DNA of 64,000 bases from Nigrospora sphaerica (Eukaryota > Ascomycota > Sordariomycetes > Amphisphaeriales > Apiosporaceae): contig JAGVVL010000017.1 in the NCBI GenBank assembly GCA_018287875.1, positions 124,001-188,000 of the forward strand. The letters are read 5' to 3'. The notes under the pieces are model-generated. The model worked only from the letters and a program-made list of their open reading frames with translations. It did not search any database and was not told the origin of the DNA. Shown here in pieces: positions 1 to 11,560 of the stretch; within the stretch, counting starts at the first letter, position 1, and each line of letters opens with the position of its first letter. The position numbers and the translations under genes are program-made.

Positions 1-1246
1 TAAATGGGACAGGAGGGCGTCCAGGCGATCACTGATGGCTTTGAGTGGGGGCGGGCTCAAGCTCATGCGAGGGAGTTTGCGAGCACCACCGCCAGGCGAG
101 TTACTGGTGTCACTGCAAGGCTGCTTGGGTAGGAAGCTGCAGGAGCTGGTGTGTTGCCATCATGGGTGCCGGCCTCGGAAAGAAACGGGGGAGGCGGTGA
201 TACACCAGTTGTAAGACTAGTTATAACGGAGAGGTGGAGAGGAGTACAGGAAATCGATACGCGGGGGCGGCGACGTCGTGTTTCATCGTGCCCTGCCTGT
301 GTCGGCTGCTTGTTTATGCGGCGTGTGCACTGTCCTGGTTGACTCGTTTCTCGCCTCCATCCAGGCGCGCTAGCTTCTCTCGCCGCCTCGCCGCTGCCGG
401 GTCGACTTCTTGACGGCTTGCTGCCCGGTAGCTTGATCAGTTCGCAGTGCATAATCGTGCGCGTGAGTGCCGAGTTCTTTACACCGTAGCGAGCTGCTTG
501 TGGCATGGCTGATGCCAGCGTGGGTCCGTCCCAGCCCGGTGTTAAGCGGCAACGACCACATGCCAGGCAGACCTAATAGGACGGTGGAAACGCTATAAAA
601 GACTAAGCTAAAGATGGTACACTTCGCCATACTGTCCTGTTTTTCACAATGATCATATAACAGAGAAAAGATATAGTAAAAGGCCTCAGTGGAGAGGCTC
701 ACGGGCTTGTTTTGACGATGGCTTCGCGTCGAGAAGGCTATGCATTACTACGGAATTGTTAGTGTTATTGCATCCTCGCTAGCACCAGAAGCGTGAACTT
801 GCCGCCGTCATGGATCCGGCCATGTTAACCCATGTGGAGCAGCTGCGGCAGGTGCAGAAAATAGAGCACCAGCGCCAACTGGAAGCGCGACGCATCGCCG
901 GGCTGGGACGACGCTTCGGACCAGCCGTCGACGGCGTGCCTGGAAGCCGCCGCCGGCCGAGGGGCGAAGGCGACGAGAGCCCGCAAACACCCATCCTCAG
1001 CATCCTCGAGTACACGTTGAAGCCCGACATCGACATCGGCGACGACGCCACACCGCCCCGGAAGGTCTGCGACGCCGCGCTGATGTACACGAGCTCCATC
1101 CTGGGCTGCGGCACCATCGAGTGGGGATCGACGCTCGACGAGGTCCTCCCATCGCCCTGTTGGTCCTGATTCACTGGAACAGCCTCACATTGCTTCATAC
1201 ACAATAAGGACATCGCTGGGTGAAGACGGAATAACCAAGCCCGGCT
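1..1246. other. No recognisable gene
   Basis: Short open frames occur on both strands, the longest being about 144 codons on the minus strand and 119 codons on the plus strand from 810. None shows a domain, splice pattern or codon bias that I can defend. The plus frame at 810-1169 begins with a Gln/Arg-rich helix-like stretch and could be a gene scrap. Confidence 0.3.
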
Positions 1247-1774
1247 TTAACGCCATTTGAATACTATATCGTCACTACTAGATATGCTCACTGATTTTGA
1301 ACGGCTGGCACCGGTCCGGGCTGGGTGGCCGGCATGAACTCTATAGGCTCGTGTACGAACCACAATAGGCTTTCCAAGCCTCCCCACTCTGTGTAGAGCC
1401 TTTGATCTCAGTTTTCTATACCGAAAGCATTGTTCGGCCCGGGTCGCATGTCGGTCCATTACATCGTACCGGCGGCGTAGCGTGTCGAAGTTCGTGCGCA
1501 GTACATCCATTTTGCCATTGAGCGCTTCGACCTTGGTGCTCAGCGAGTCTTGTTGCTCGTACAACTCTTCGGCCAATGCCTTTGTGTCTTCTCGGTACAA
1601 GCCAAGATCCTCTTCGAAATCAAACTTTGCACTGTTCACATCATCGGTCGCCTTGCTCACCAGGGCCTCGGCGGCCTCAACGCCCTCATCGATGTCAGCC
1701 GCGCTTGAAGCACCTTGGGCGACAAGGAATGCAGCCACCTTGGCTGTTGGGTGGTCCCTACTGACACTGTCCAA
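1247..1774 (-). CDS. Hypothetical coiled-coil protein or fragment
   Basis: An uninterrupted 175-codon frame. Roughly the first 120 residues look protein-like: acidic and helical, with heptad-like spacing around EELYEQQDSLSTKVEALNGK and further Lys/Arg-Leu periodicity, suggesting a coiled coil. The last 50 residues are basic and less convincing. I do not recognise the family. It lies in a degraded region with no intact neighbour, so it may be the remnant of a larger gene. Whether it is expressed cannot be judged from sequence. Confidence 0.35.
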   Translation of the reverse strand: MDSVSRDHPTAKVAAFLVAQGASSAADIDEGVEAAEALVSKATDDVNSAKFDFEEDLGLYREDTKALAEELYEQQDSLSTKVEALNGKMDVLRTNFDTLRRRYDVMDRHATRAEQCFRYRKLRSKALHRVGRLGKPIVVRTRAYRVHAGHPARTGASRSKSVSISSSDDIVFKWR

Positions 1775-3889
1775 CGTGGTATGATATACGGCGATACTTG
1801 CTTCGTTCCATGTGGTCGTTCTGCGCGTGCCTCCCGGTTAAAACAACTGGCGCTAGTACCGTTTATGCTCCCGAACAACTGGCGACCAACCGCTCGGATG
1901 GCGCCTAGTTCCGAGGCCCCGTCTGATGTGTCCGACCAACCCTTTTCCTGTTACAACTCATTGCTTGATGCCCCGTCTTACGGCTTAAGCAGACTGCAAG
2001 TGGTTTATGGCAAGGAACGCTGACTTACGGAGACCAGCGTCCTTTGGGGGAGGTGTGGATGTCGCGCCCAGCTATGTCCGCACCACCTTGAGGAGCGCTC
2101 CAGCCAGAGACAGGATCGTCAGTTCAACTTGAGGCCTCACCAAGCTTAGTATCTCCCAGGGCAAAGCTCCGCCAGAGTGCTACTCTCACAGGGCCACACA
2201 CTTGACCTACCTCCAAGAGCCCTACTATAGATAGCGTGGTCTAGGAGGTAGTCTATAGATAGATATGCATACTTGATCTCAATACTTTTCTGACCCGTAC
2301 ACTCGGTGCTTCTACGTGGTGCGGTATCAGCCGCCAACGCTGCAGCTAGCGTTGCAAGGAGCGCAGCACCAGGCTCAAAGCTCAGCAGCAGGCGCAACAC
2401 CAACAACCATTAGGAAGTCAAGCCTTCACCAAGCGCTTCACTAGCTAGCGACCGACAGGTTCCTGGAGGCCATATACTACGGTTTCTTCAGGTACGTTCA
2501 AAGTGGCGTAAGTACTCCTCAGCCCCGTGAGTTCAATTCGCGTCCTCCGTATAATCCAATTCACGTACAACCGAAATGGCAATCTTGGCGGCTTAAAGAG
2601 ACAGTTCTTGCGCTATAAGAGAGAAAGAACTGCAAATTATAGAACCCTAGACTGCGGCGCGGGCCTTTTACTCGGTTCGCTTACGAATACAGTACTCGTA
2701 GGAGGAAGCCGGCTGAGAAAGTGCCAGACGAGGCTTGCGATTCAAAACCGGTATATCTGACCGGCAGTCGATCACACAACGTGGAACCAATATATCAGAC
2801 GAGCCATGCTTCTGGATAGGGAGACAAGCTGGTCGTAGCTTTTCTACTATCCTATAAGTAAACGAGGAGGGAAATGGACTCAGATAGTCGGTTGCTGATT
2901 GCTCAGGAAGCCCGACGGTCCTTGTGCCCGGTTATCTAACCAGAGGCGCCAATGGCTTCCAGAGCCAGTTGTACAATGTCTGGCCTCAAACCAGTCTTTC
3001 CAATCCAACCGCCCGTGGCCAAGGCATGGGGGTTGGCCCCAGAATAGCTATGGTCTTCGACGGGAAGGTCGGCGGCGATAATGGCATGGGCTCGGCGGCC
3101 AGCGTTCGCATTCGTAAGGCGACTTGTCGGGGTTGGTTCGTGCTCGGCAGGGCGTCGAGAAAGTGGGTGTTGTGACGACGTTTCACTAGGACACAGTACG
3201 GATTCGTGGCCTGGCAGGCGCAGTAGCCGGAGGGGCCGCATGACACAAGCCTGGCGGCCTACCCTGCCCAAGCACGGGCGCGGCATGTGGACGAGGTCGA
3301 ACGACGAGGGCAGGGCGATGCGGCGCGCGGTCGAGGCGACGCGCAGGGTAGCGATACCACGCGCGTCCGCCTTCGCACGGTGGGAAAGCACGCCGGCCAC
3401 GTGTGGTGCGGGCGAGGGTTCGCTCGAGCGGGGGCCCACGCGCAAGAACGCGACGTGGAGGGGATGGATCGTGGGCCACGGCGGGGTGGACTAGGGCGCC
3501 GACGAGGCACGGCCCGCGTCGGACTAGTCGCCCACGCACAGCCTTGTGAGCAAGCTACCCCGCGCCTCGCCTGTCTACGACCCGCTCGGTAGCTTCCTAC
3601 CCGCTATCAAGCCTCGCGGTGGGGTGTCGCGAAGGACAAACGGTACAGGAGGTCACCGGCGTCCAACTTTTTCGCACTAGATTATGGGTGCAGTCATTCG
3701 TGTATTCAAGAACGTAATCCGACGAATAGCAATCTACCTTTCACGCTCCTACAGAATCCAATCTAAGAGCGACCACCAAACAAACCAAGACGAAGCTGAA
3801 ACGAGCCACAAACCCAACTATCCTACATAGCGACTCGACTGTCCTCCTGCGCGCTGCCCGCAGCCGCTCGGCGCCTCGACGGCTCCAGC
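1775..3889. other. No recognisable gene; GC-rich patch at 3.2-3.6 kb
   Basis: Only short unconvincing frames are present. Between about 3,200 and 3,590 the sequence becomes very GC-rich and open in several frames on both strands, which is composition rather than evidence of a gene. No tRNA-like, terminal-repeat or transposase signal was seen. Confidence 0.3.
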
Positions 3890-5884
3890 CGTGTAAACCT
3901 TCTTATTAATCGGTTGCCTTCTTTACTGCCTTGGCCTTTCGTCACGCAGTTGCCTTCTTCACTGTCTTGTTCTTTAGAGCCCAGCCTATCGCGATGACCT
4001 TGCGGGGGTGCGGGGTGCCGACGTATTGGCAGTGGTGTGTTAACAGCCTCTCGACCGCGTCTTCGCTGAACACGAAAACTAAAGTCGATTGTATAAAGTG
4101 CGAGGTGTACTCTTCCGATGTAAACCGCCCGAGGATGTGGGTTTCCGGGTAGCGGTCTATCTCCGACTTAGTCTTTTACGCGCTAGTAAAAAGAAACAGC
4201 TCGAAGTTATCCAGGCTGAGGCCTTTAAAGGTGCTGGCCTCTCGGTTTACCGACGTCGGGCCTTAGCTTACGATGAAATCCTTCTTGGCCTGTCTATACT
4301 CGGATCCTTTAGTGACTACGCCGGCTTGTAAGCCGGGATAGGCCGGGTTCTGTAAGGGGAAGCTAACGAGCAGCCCGCCGTGTGGGACGACGTAGTGAAT
4401 CGTGGCGTTCACCGAAATCCTGGTGACCTATTATGGTACGCGAATCGATCCAGCGTTTTAAAGACGACAGCGTGTTATGGGATTTCGAGTGGGTTTTCTT
4501 TAAGTAGCTGGGCAATGTCGGTATCCTTTCGGGGGAACTTAGGGGCGGCTTCCGTTGCTCGTCCGCGCCCGCGCCCGCCCCCTCCCTTGTCCTCTTGGTT
4601 TTCCTCCTCCTCCTCTTTCTCTTCCTCTTCCTCCTCGACTTCACCCTCTTCCTCATTCCCGTCCTCATCCTTATCCTGCTCTATCGCCTCCGCCGACGCT
4701 ACGCTCACTGTGCTGCGGGCCCGCGCTGTCTAAGCCCTCGCGTCCGCGCTTCTTTCATCGTCCTCGTCGTCCTCGTCCTTATCCATAGCCTCCGCCGACG
4801 CTGGGCTCGCCGTGCTGCGGGCCCGTGCTGTCCTAGTCCTCGCCTCAGCGCGTATTTCATCGTACTCGGTGTCCAGATCCATCTCGTCGTAATCTATGCT
4901 GGGAATGTCCTTTAACGTCGACGTCACCACGGCGGGCTGCTCTCGTGGGGATCGGGCGTGGTACCCACGTGTGTCGGCCTATGCTTGGTTATCTCTCGTT
5001 TTCGGTCGGTTTTTTAGAGGGCGTATAGAGGAGTTTATCTTGGTCGCGCCACGGCGACTTGCCTTAAGCAAAGGATTGGAGGCGTTGCCACCGGCTGTCT
5101 TGCCGATTTTAGCGGCTTTAGCTTTTTTAAACTGCTTCTTTCGGACCTCTAGCCTCTTAATCTCCTTAGCTGATAAGCCTAGCTCGTTAGCCTCGATAAT
5201 TTGCGCCTTCACGCTCGTAAGCATCTCCAAAATCTCAGTTATGTCTATGTCGGCCAGTATAGCAGGGAGAGCCTGCTCTTAGGGGCCCCGCTGCTTCCGC
5301 CTTTGGTTGCGTATTGTCTTATCGACCGAGTCCGTCTCGCTTTCCTCCTAGTCGGAAGAGTCGGGTTCGTCTCGGGCTGTCACGCCCTCGTTAGCTGTTG
5401 CTTCCACCGGGACGGCGGGCTGCGAAGAGGCGAACAACGACTTCAGTAAGCCGCCCGCCGTAAGCTTGGTGCTGCGTTCCTCGTCGGCTGGCTCCGATCC
5501 CGGCACCACGGGCTTTCGTAGCTTTCTGCCAGGCTTCCCTGTGGCACTTGTTGTCTCGGCGTTCGCCTAGGGAGATACGCTGTCTGTCGGCTGCGGTATA
5601 AGGGTCTTGCCTTTGTTCTTGTTCCTCTCTTTAAAAGGAAGTCCCTCGATCTATGCTCTTAACGTATCCAGAGTAGACTGTTATAAGTTGTTATATCCTT
5701 CGGCTTCTTCAATAGTCTTGTCAACTTCATTTTCATAGTCTTTCGTCGAGATGTCGCGCCTCCTAATCTCGGTATCTGCCCAGCCTTTGAACGCGCCCAG
5801 ATCGGCCACTTCACTAGTCGCGCGAGTGCAGCCGCGAGTCGGTGGCATAGTGGAGCGGATGGCCTCGATATCCTTACCCACCAT
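3890..5884 (-). pseudogene. Long charged-protein gene killed by stop codons
   Basis: Reading down from an ATG at 5884 (MVGKDIEAIRSTMPP...), one frame stays protein-like for about 470 codons, to about 4480. It is broken only by isolated TAG/TAA codons, for example at GYNNL-stop-STLDTL, TLRA-stop-IEGL, TDSVSP-stop-ANAE and DNQA-stop-ADT. After the stop following NPLEIP there is probably one frameshift, and coding-like sequence continues to about 3,890 (LSLDNFELFLF, YPETHILGRF, LLTHHCQYVGTP). The middle is Lys/Arg-rich (EIKRLEVRKKQFKKAK). Then comes an Asp/Glu-rich tract with a 102-bp tandem duplication (about 4,633-4,836). Stops that fit Gln or Trp codons changed by C-to-T or G-to-A agree with RIP. 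The family is unknown to me; a transposon gag-like protein or an accessory host gene are both possible. Confidence 0.6.
4633..4836 (-). repeat. 102-bp tandem duplication inside the dead ORF
   Basis: The block containing cctccgccgacgct occurs at 4687 and again at 4789, a spacing of 102 bp (34 codons). The following roughly 55 bp match closely, encoding TARARST in each copy before an Asp/Glu-rich tail. The duplication keeps the reading frame, so it probably predates the inactivating stops. Confidence 0.65.
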
Positions 5885-8800
5885 AACATAATGCGCGCCT
5901 CGTGCTCTCTTTATAAGCCCTAATCACAATCGAAGAACGGCAAACAGTCGCGGGCCGCGACTTTAACTCTATACTATCCGGTCGTCTCCACAGGTCAAAC
6001 AGAAATCGGTAGTTACATATGGAGTGTAAGCGCACGACCATACCGGGGCCGGCTCAGGATCGGATAGCCGTATCGCGCGAGGTGCCGAACAGTCCTTACT
6101 ACCGGTAGGGGCCGTACGGGAAACGGTCCCTCGTGTGAGCTATGACAAGGATGCGGGGTGGGGCTATGAAGAGGTGGCGTGCGTCTTCCGTTTTCCGTCT
6201 TCGGCAGCGGTCCCACGGCGCGAGCGCTGTGCTGCACCTGGCGTCCGACTCCCATGACAGTCCGCTGGCGGTACCGATCCAAGGGGCAAGGCTGGAAGCC
6301 ATGTATTGCCAGTGGCATTTGCCTTATATTCCAGACCGACGAAGAGTATGGGGTAACCTATCGTTAACAGAATTGTATAGCTTCCATATACGTAGAGCAA
6401 AGGTAAGGCAGCCAGTGGACGAACTAAACAGCGCAATGCAGTGGTCTGTGTGCTGTCTCATAAGGTGACCCGGCACTTAACGTCACCGTAGCTTACAGGG
6501 CGTGCAGCGACCCAGCTCACACTAGGATACAAACGGCAACACGCGGGAGGCAATAGTATACGGCATAATCATACAAGAAGACACGGTCAAGTATAGAAAA
6601 CCACTACATGATGCCACTCTAACCACTGGAACCCGAAGCCAGCTTCGAGACGAACCAGGCCGCGACTTTTCACGCCTGCCCCTCCGCGTGACGCCTGGCG
6701 CGGCCCCTCCTGGCCCCACCGCGGTGTCGTCGGCGGCGTCTTCCTCGACCGCGCTGCTACGTGCTGTCCGGATTTTCGCCCTGCTCAGGACCGGCGTCTT
6801 CCCATAACGAGCCCGACTGTTGGTTGCAGGCGTGGCCTCTGCGCAGTGGTCGATACGTGAACTGAACGTCCTCCATAAGGGACGGAGCGGGCGACCGCAA
6901 CGTCCCAAGGAAGGCTGGTCGGCCTGTTCTTTGTAGTCCACGTTCAGCATCCGTAGGATAGGGCCCACACGGGAACCGGCCATAGTCCCCTGTATCTTGG
7001 AACGGTGGTCCTGACACTAAGCCTCCAGGCGCACGTGGTGGGCAAGGTGGGACGATTGTGGTGCCGACCCGGTAGCCGAGCGAATCGCAGGAGAGGACCA
7101 CAACGTGCTGGCGCTGGAGGTTCATCTCGACGTGCATAGTAGGCCAGGGGAGCGGACCGTCGAGACGCTCCGCTACGTCGAAAGTAAGGCGGCAGAGGCT
7201 GAATTTCCCTACGTCGACAACAGCAAGCCCGTGCTACAGAGGGGCCGTAAACGCTATCCAGCGGTTAATCAGGCCGCTGTAGGAGGTGAACGCTTGGAAA
7301 AGGATGGGGGACTCTGGGCACGCCAACATAACGCGCATGCTAGCAATCGGCTCTTAGGAGCTGTTAAGCACCTAGCAGGTTATTGGAGCCATGGCGGGGT
7401 AAATACACGAAGCGTATAGTATATAAGTGATAAAATATAGGGCGCGTGAGGATTAACGCTAACACACCTGGGCTTTATAGCTTTATACGAGGCTTATTAA
7501 GCAATTACCCGTTAATAGATTAGGTAGGAGGCTGGATATAGAGACAAAAAGCCGTTTTCTATCGAAAGACTGCTTCATATTTGACTGCTAAAGAGGAAAT
7601 AGGCGGAGGGCCCTAGCTTATAGGCGTCAGAAAACGGGAAGTGAACGGCCCTATTAGTACACAATAGCAGTAAGGCAGGGTTTGGCTATACACGTAGCCT
7701 ATTCCCAGGTGTAGTAAACCTGCCTCTCTACTCGAGTACTAACCTATTACTTAAGCTGCATTCCGCTTAAGCCACCTATATCTACCACGGATATCTAAGT
7801 CCTTAAGTTTACTATATAACTGGTCTTTAAGCGGCCTCTTATTGTAGATAAACAAAGTGCCGCCATTAGTCTTATGCCTACTTAGAGTACTAAGAATAGC
7901 TTGTCAGTGTTATAAGCAGGAAAGTTGCATTGTCTATAGAGAAGCCTTAGCCACAGTTAGCGCCGGTGGTGGCGGCATATCTTCTTTATTCTCATCACCT
8001 TTAATAATTATCCCAGTTTTAAGACTTTCCTTTGCAAATTAAGCCTCATTAGTAGGATAAGCGGTATATACCTTTATATACGCGCGTCTAATATGGTATC
8101 TTAATAGCCCAGCTATAGCTAGGTTACAGGGTTGTAAGGTTGCTAGTGCCTGTTTATCGCGGCAAGCACAGTCTTAGCTCTAGTGAACTAGACAGAAGGC
8201 ATATTTAGAGGATAGGTTCATATATAAACCAGAACTCAAAGTTTATAGTTGGGAGGCCATCTAGTAACTTAGGGGCTAAATTTCAGTATACATAGCTTGC
8301 TTTTACACGCTCTAGCTAGACGAGGCGCCCTATAGCATGGGGCCTAAGGAATGTGCCAGATAAAGGCCAGTACTGTAAGGCGTCTAGCCTGGACGGTCGG
8401 CAGATAAGAGAAGAATAAAGCACTGCGTTATCTATTCAGTGGTATTGTAAACCACGCCCTTCTTAGGGAATCGTTCGCGGATTACCTTTAGAAGGGACAC
8501 TATAGTATTGTGAGCAACTTTATCCAAAAGCCGTCGTATAGATCTAAGGCGTTAAGGCCTATATGCCGATAGTAACTATAGGAGTCGTGTATAGGATACG
8601 CTGTGGCTAATTGTTGCTGCCAACCCTGCTATATACCTATCGTTTAAGGTCACTATGGTCGGCCTTTTTATAATATAAGATCTGAGAAAGCTTAAAAGCA
8701 GAATAATACTTAAGACAGATACTAGGAATCTTAAGCTAGCTGGAATTTATAGCCATATCTTTCCACTGCTTATACAGGTAACAGTAAACAGATAATAAGC

Positions 8801-8980
8801 AGCTAGGATAGTCTGGACCCCGGAGGCCAAATATCAGCCCTCGGGTGATTAGGCGAGACTAGCGGCGCCGAAGGGCGTAATTACAGTACCAATGCCAATT
8901 GCTGTTGCAACAGAGAGCGGGTATCTTAGTTACCCAGCCCTTCGTCGCAACCGGGTATAATAATGCGTCCTCTCTATTGG
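5885..8980. other. TA-rich degraded DNA without a readable gene
   Basis: From about 7,400 the sequence is visibly rich in TA dinucleotides and in tata/ttaa words, the composition expected after heavy C-to-T mutation at CpA. Between 6,100 and 7,420 several frames stay open for 90-150 codons, for example the plus frame at 7105-7419, without recognisable motifs. I see no terminal repeats or transposase remnants I could name. Confidence 0.4.
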
Positions 8981-8989
8981 TCAATACGG

Positions 8990-10545
8990 GCCCTTATTCT
9001 CTAGGTATTTATAATAACCTACACGATGCTGTCTAAAAACGAATCCGCCATCGTTAATGCGTATCCGCACAATTCGGCGCCAGCGATACCGAGTAAGGCT
9101 CCCACGGCCTATAGCATCGTAGCAGGCAGCGATCACCTGCTGGCGCGGGCGCATTCACGACGATTCCGCCAGCACTACGAGGGTGCTCTGGCTGTCAACC
9201 TTGTCATATTCTTGCTTCCAGCATTATATGGGAGACTCTCTAAACTCTGGGTCGCTCGTATCGACGCCACGCTAATGGTAACCACGGACGTGTACACGTA
9301 CATTAGGACGTTCGCCGAGGTACTCAACAAAGGCCTGCTCCGCGCTGCGTGGGTCACTATAGCGGACCGGGACGCCCGCACGCTACGCGAACGGCTCCAG
9401 CTTACGCACACGCTGGTCGCCGCGTAGGCCTTGCTCGGGCTGGCTATGAGCGTGGTCTTCGCGGCCGCGGCGGAGCCTTCGCGGCACGTTTCGTGCCTGT
9501 GGAGGTGCGCGCCTTCAGTATAACCTATGTGCGCATTGGGGCTTTTTCAGCCATGACCTCAGCCATCGAAACAGCGGTGGCTGCAGCAGCGCGCGCGCTC
9601 GACAAGCCTGATATCCGCTTGTTATCAGTGCCGCTAAATTTCTCGTTAACATCGTCCTGGACCTCCTTCTCCTCTCGCCCTTCCATATTGGCACTATTCA
9701 ACTCTCGACCAATATGCAGGCTAAGATCTAGCTCGCCTACGGCTTCGCGGCCGCTATAGCCGGCGTACTCTATCTTCTTTAAACGTAGAGCCGGCCTTTA
9801 GTACGGCGGGAGGGCTCGTGCTATGTCGCCCCCAGCTAGCGGGGCCTCCTTGTCCTCGCCCAGCCTGGCCTGCTGACCTTAGCCGAGTCGCTGGTCTGTA
9901 ACGCGCTCTATCTTTGGCTCGTGAGTACTGTCGTGGGTCTCGGTGCCACCTATACGACTGCCTAGGGCGTTTTCAATATAATCCGCTGGGGACTTATTAT
10001 AATGCCGGTATAGGCGCTTAAGGCCGCGGCGTTGGCCTTCATGGGACACACGTGGGGGCACTGGCGGTAACAGATCAGCGTGGATTAGCGGCGGCCTCGG
10101 GCTATACGGGCGGATCTTCTATGTATCGTGCAGCCTTCTTTGGTGTCCCTGGTATTGGCGCTCGCCGTCGAGGTCACTATGGCTTATTTTCTGTCTCTCT
10201 TCGGCACCCGCCTATTCGCTCTGTATCTTAGTGGCTCGGCCGATATGGCCGACATCACAGCCTACATGTGGCGCTCCATCGACTAGTGTTATGTATTCTA
10301 TGCCACGTCGACGTAACTGGCCGTTATACTACTCGCGACCCGGCCGAAATAGTACCTCTACTAGAGCCTGGCTAGCAACCTACTGTATGTCCTACTGTGG
10401 GCTGCGGTCTATCAGGCTGTGGCGCTGCAACCTGAGAGCGCCTGGACCTATTATAATCTCGTCTTTAACGGCAGTCTCGTGTTTACCTTTGTTAATATGT
10501 TGGTCGTCGACGCTCTCTAGGCCTGGACCTTGTTAACCCGCTGGG
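8990..10545 (+). pseudogene. RIP-inactivated polytopic membrane transporter (MATE-like)
   Basis: The reading starts near 9,000, is clear from the ATG at 9026, shifts frame near 9,474 and again near 9,620, then stays in one frame to about 10,545. It yields hydrophobic, transporter-like protein: [112 protein letters not shown]. It is interrupted by at least ten stops (TAG at 9425, 9729, 9837, 9963, 10011, 10284, 10350, 10362, 10518; TAA at 10314) and few frameshifts. Several sit where a Trp or Gln fits, as in TTA-stop-GVFNIIRWG and SID-stop-CYVFYATST. TGG to TAG and CAG to TAG are the two nonsense changes RIP makes most easily. The resemblance to fungal MATE/MOP-type transporters is from memory and moderately certain; that it is dead is nearly certain. 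Confidence 0.65.
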
Positions 10546-11165
10546 CACGCTTAGAAATATAGCATAGCACTTAGTTACTTATAATAAGTGGCGCCTCGGA
10601 TAGTAAGGGTACATTTGTAGTCGGCTACTTTACAGAACTTGAAGGGAGCTTATATTATCGTGTTTTTACCTGCCTATGTTTCTCTATTATGCCGGTGCTA
10701 AGAGCTATATAATAAATACTTCCAGAAGTGAATCGATCCAATACTTTAGGACAGTTTGCTAGTAAAGAACCGAGCGCCTGTAAATGTCCCACCTATAGCA
10801 TAACAGGATCCTGTAAACCGACGATAAAAACAATAGCAGCACATTATTGATGGTTTCCGAGGTACACTTCTCGCTGTCTATACTTTTAATCTCTGGTCCT
10901 AATTTACGAACCGGATAGTATACTACTAAAGTTTAAAACAGACTGTAAAGCGCCGTGTAAGATAGGCGAACTCCGGAAAGCCTAACTAGCCTACTTAGTT
11001 ACCTTAGTTATTATAGTATATATGTACTCCCTTTATATTATGGTCCCTCTGTAATCTAACAACGCAGACTAATTTAACACCGCTATACATGGCTTTATCT
11101 AACCTAAAGTGCTTTAGGACTTTATTTCGCCCTCGATTAATATCCTGGTGACGCCTATACTGTAC
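10546..11165. other. TA-rich sequence, no gene seen
   Basis: Continuation of the TA-rich composition with dense stops in all frames. Nothing recognisable. Confidence 0.4.
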
Positions 11166-11560
11166 TTACAACTTGCTAACCTCCTCGGCGCCCTCCTTAT
11201 ATTCGTACTCGAGTGGCCCTGTTAGCTGGGACTGAGTGTGATACGAATTCCGTGGCGGTTCGTTACGATCGTGGCCGCGGCGTTGCCTGTTTAGCTGCTC
11301 TACTAGGCTACGAACGCGGGCCTCTATTATCTTATTAGCGCCGCCTTATATATAAAGGCGCACTAGCAGAAAAAGGTAAGTAGGCGATATATTAGAAGGC
11401 AGGTCCTATCCGATAACACTAACCGTGCCTGACAGATATTTACGATTTAAGATCGGATAAGGGCAACTAGCTAAATGCGCACTCGATTTAAAGAGCAAGT
11501 TTTTAAACATGCGTTCCATCTCCCGGGCCGTCAAAGAAGGTGCGGACGACATACGCGAGG
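11166..11560 (-). pseudogene. Coding remnant of unknown family
   Basis: On the minus strand one frame reads as protein-like from about 11,560 (RMSSAPSLTAREMERMFKNL) to about 11,170 (ARVRSLVEQLNRQRRGHDRN, then a Glu-rich tail). It is broken by only three stops (one TAG, two TAA). The stop type again suits C-to-T mutation of Gln codons. It is short, unrecognised, and could be a chance stretch in this composition. Confidence 0.3.
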
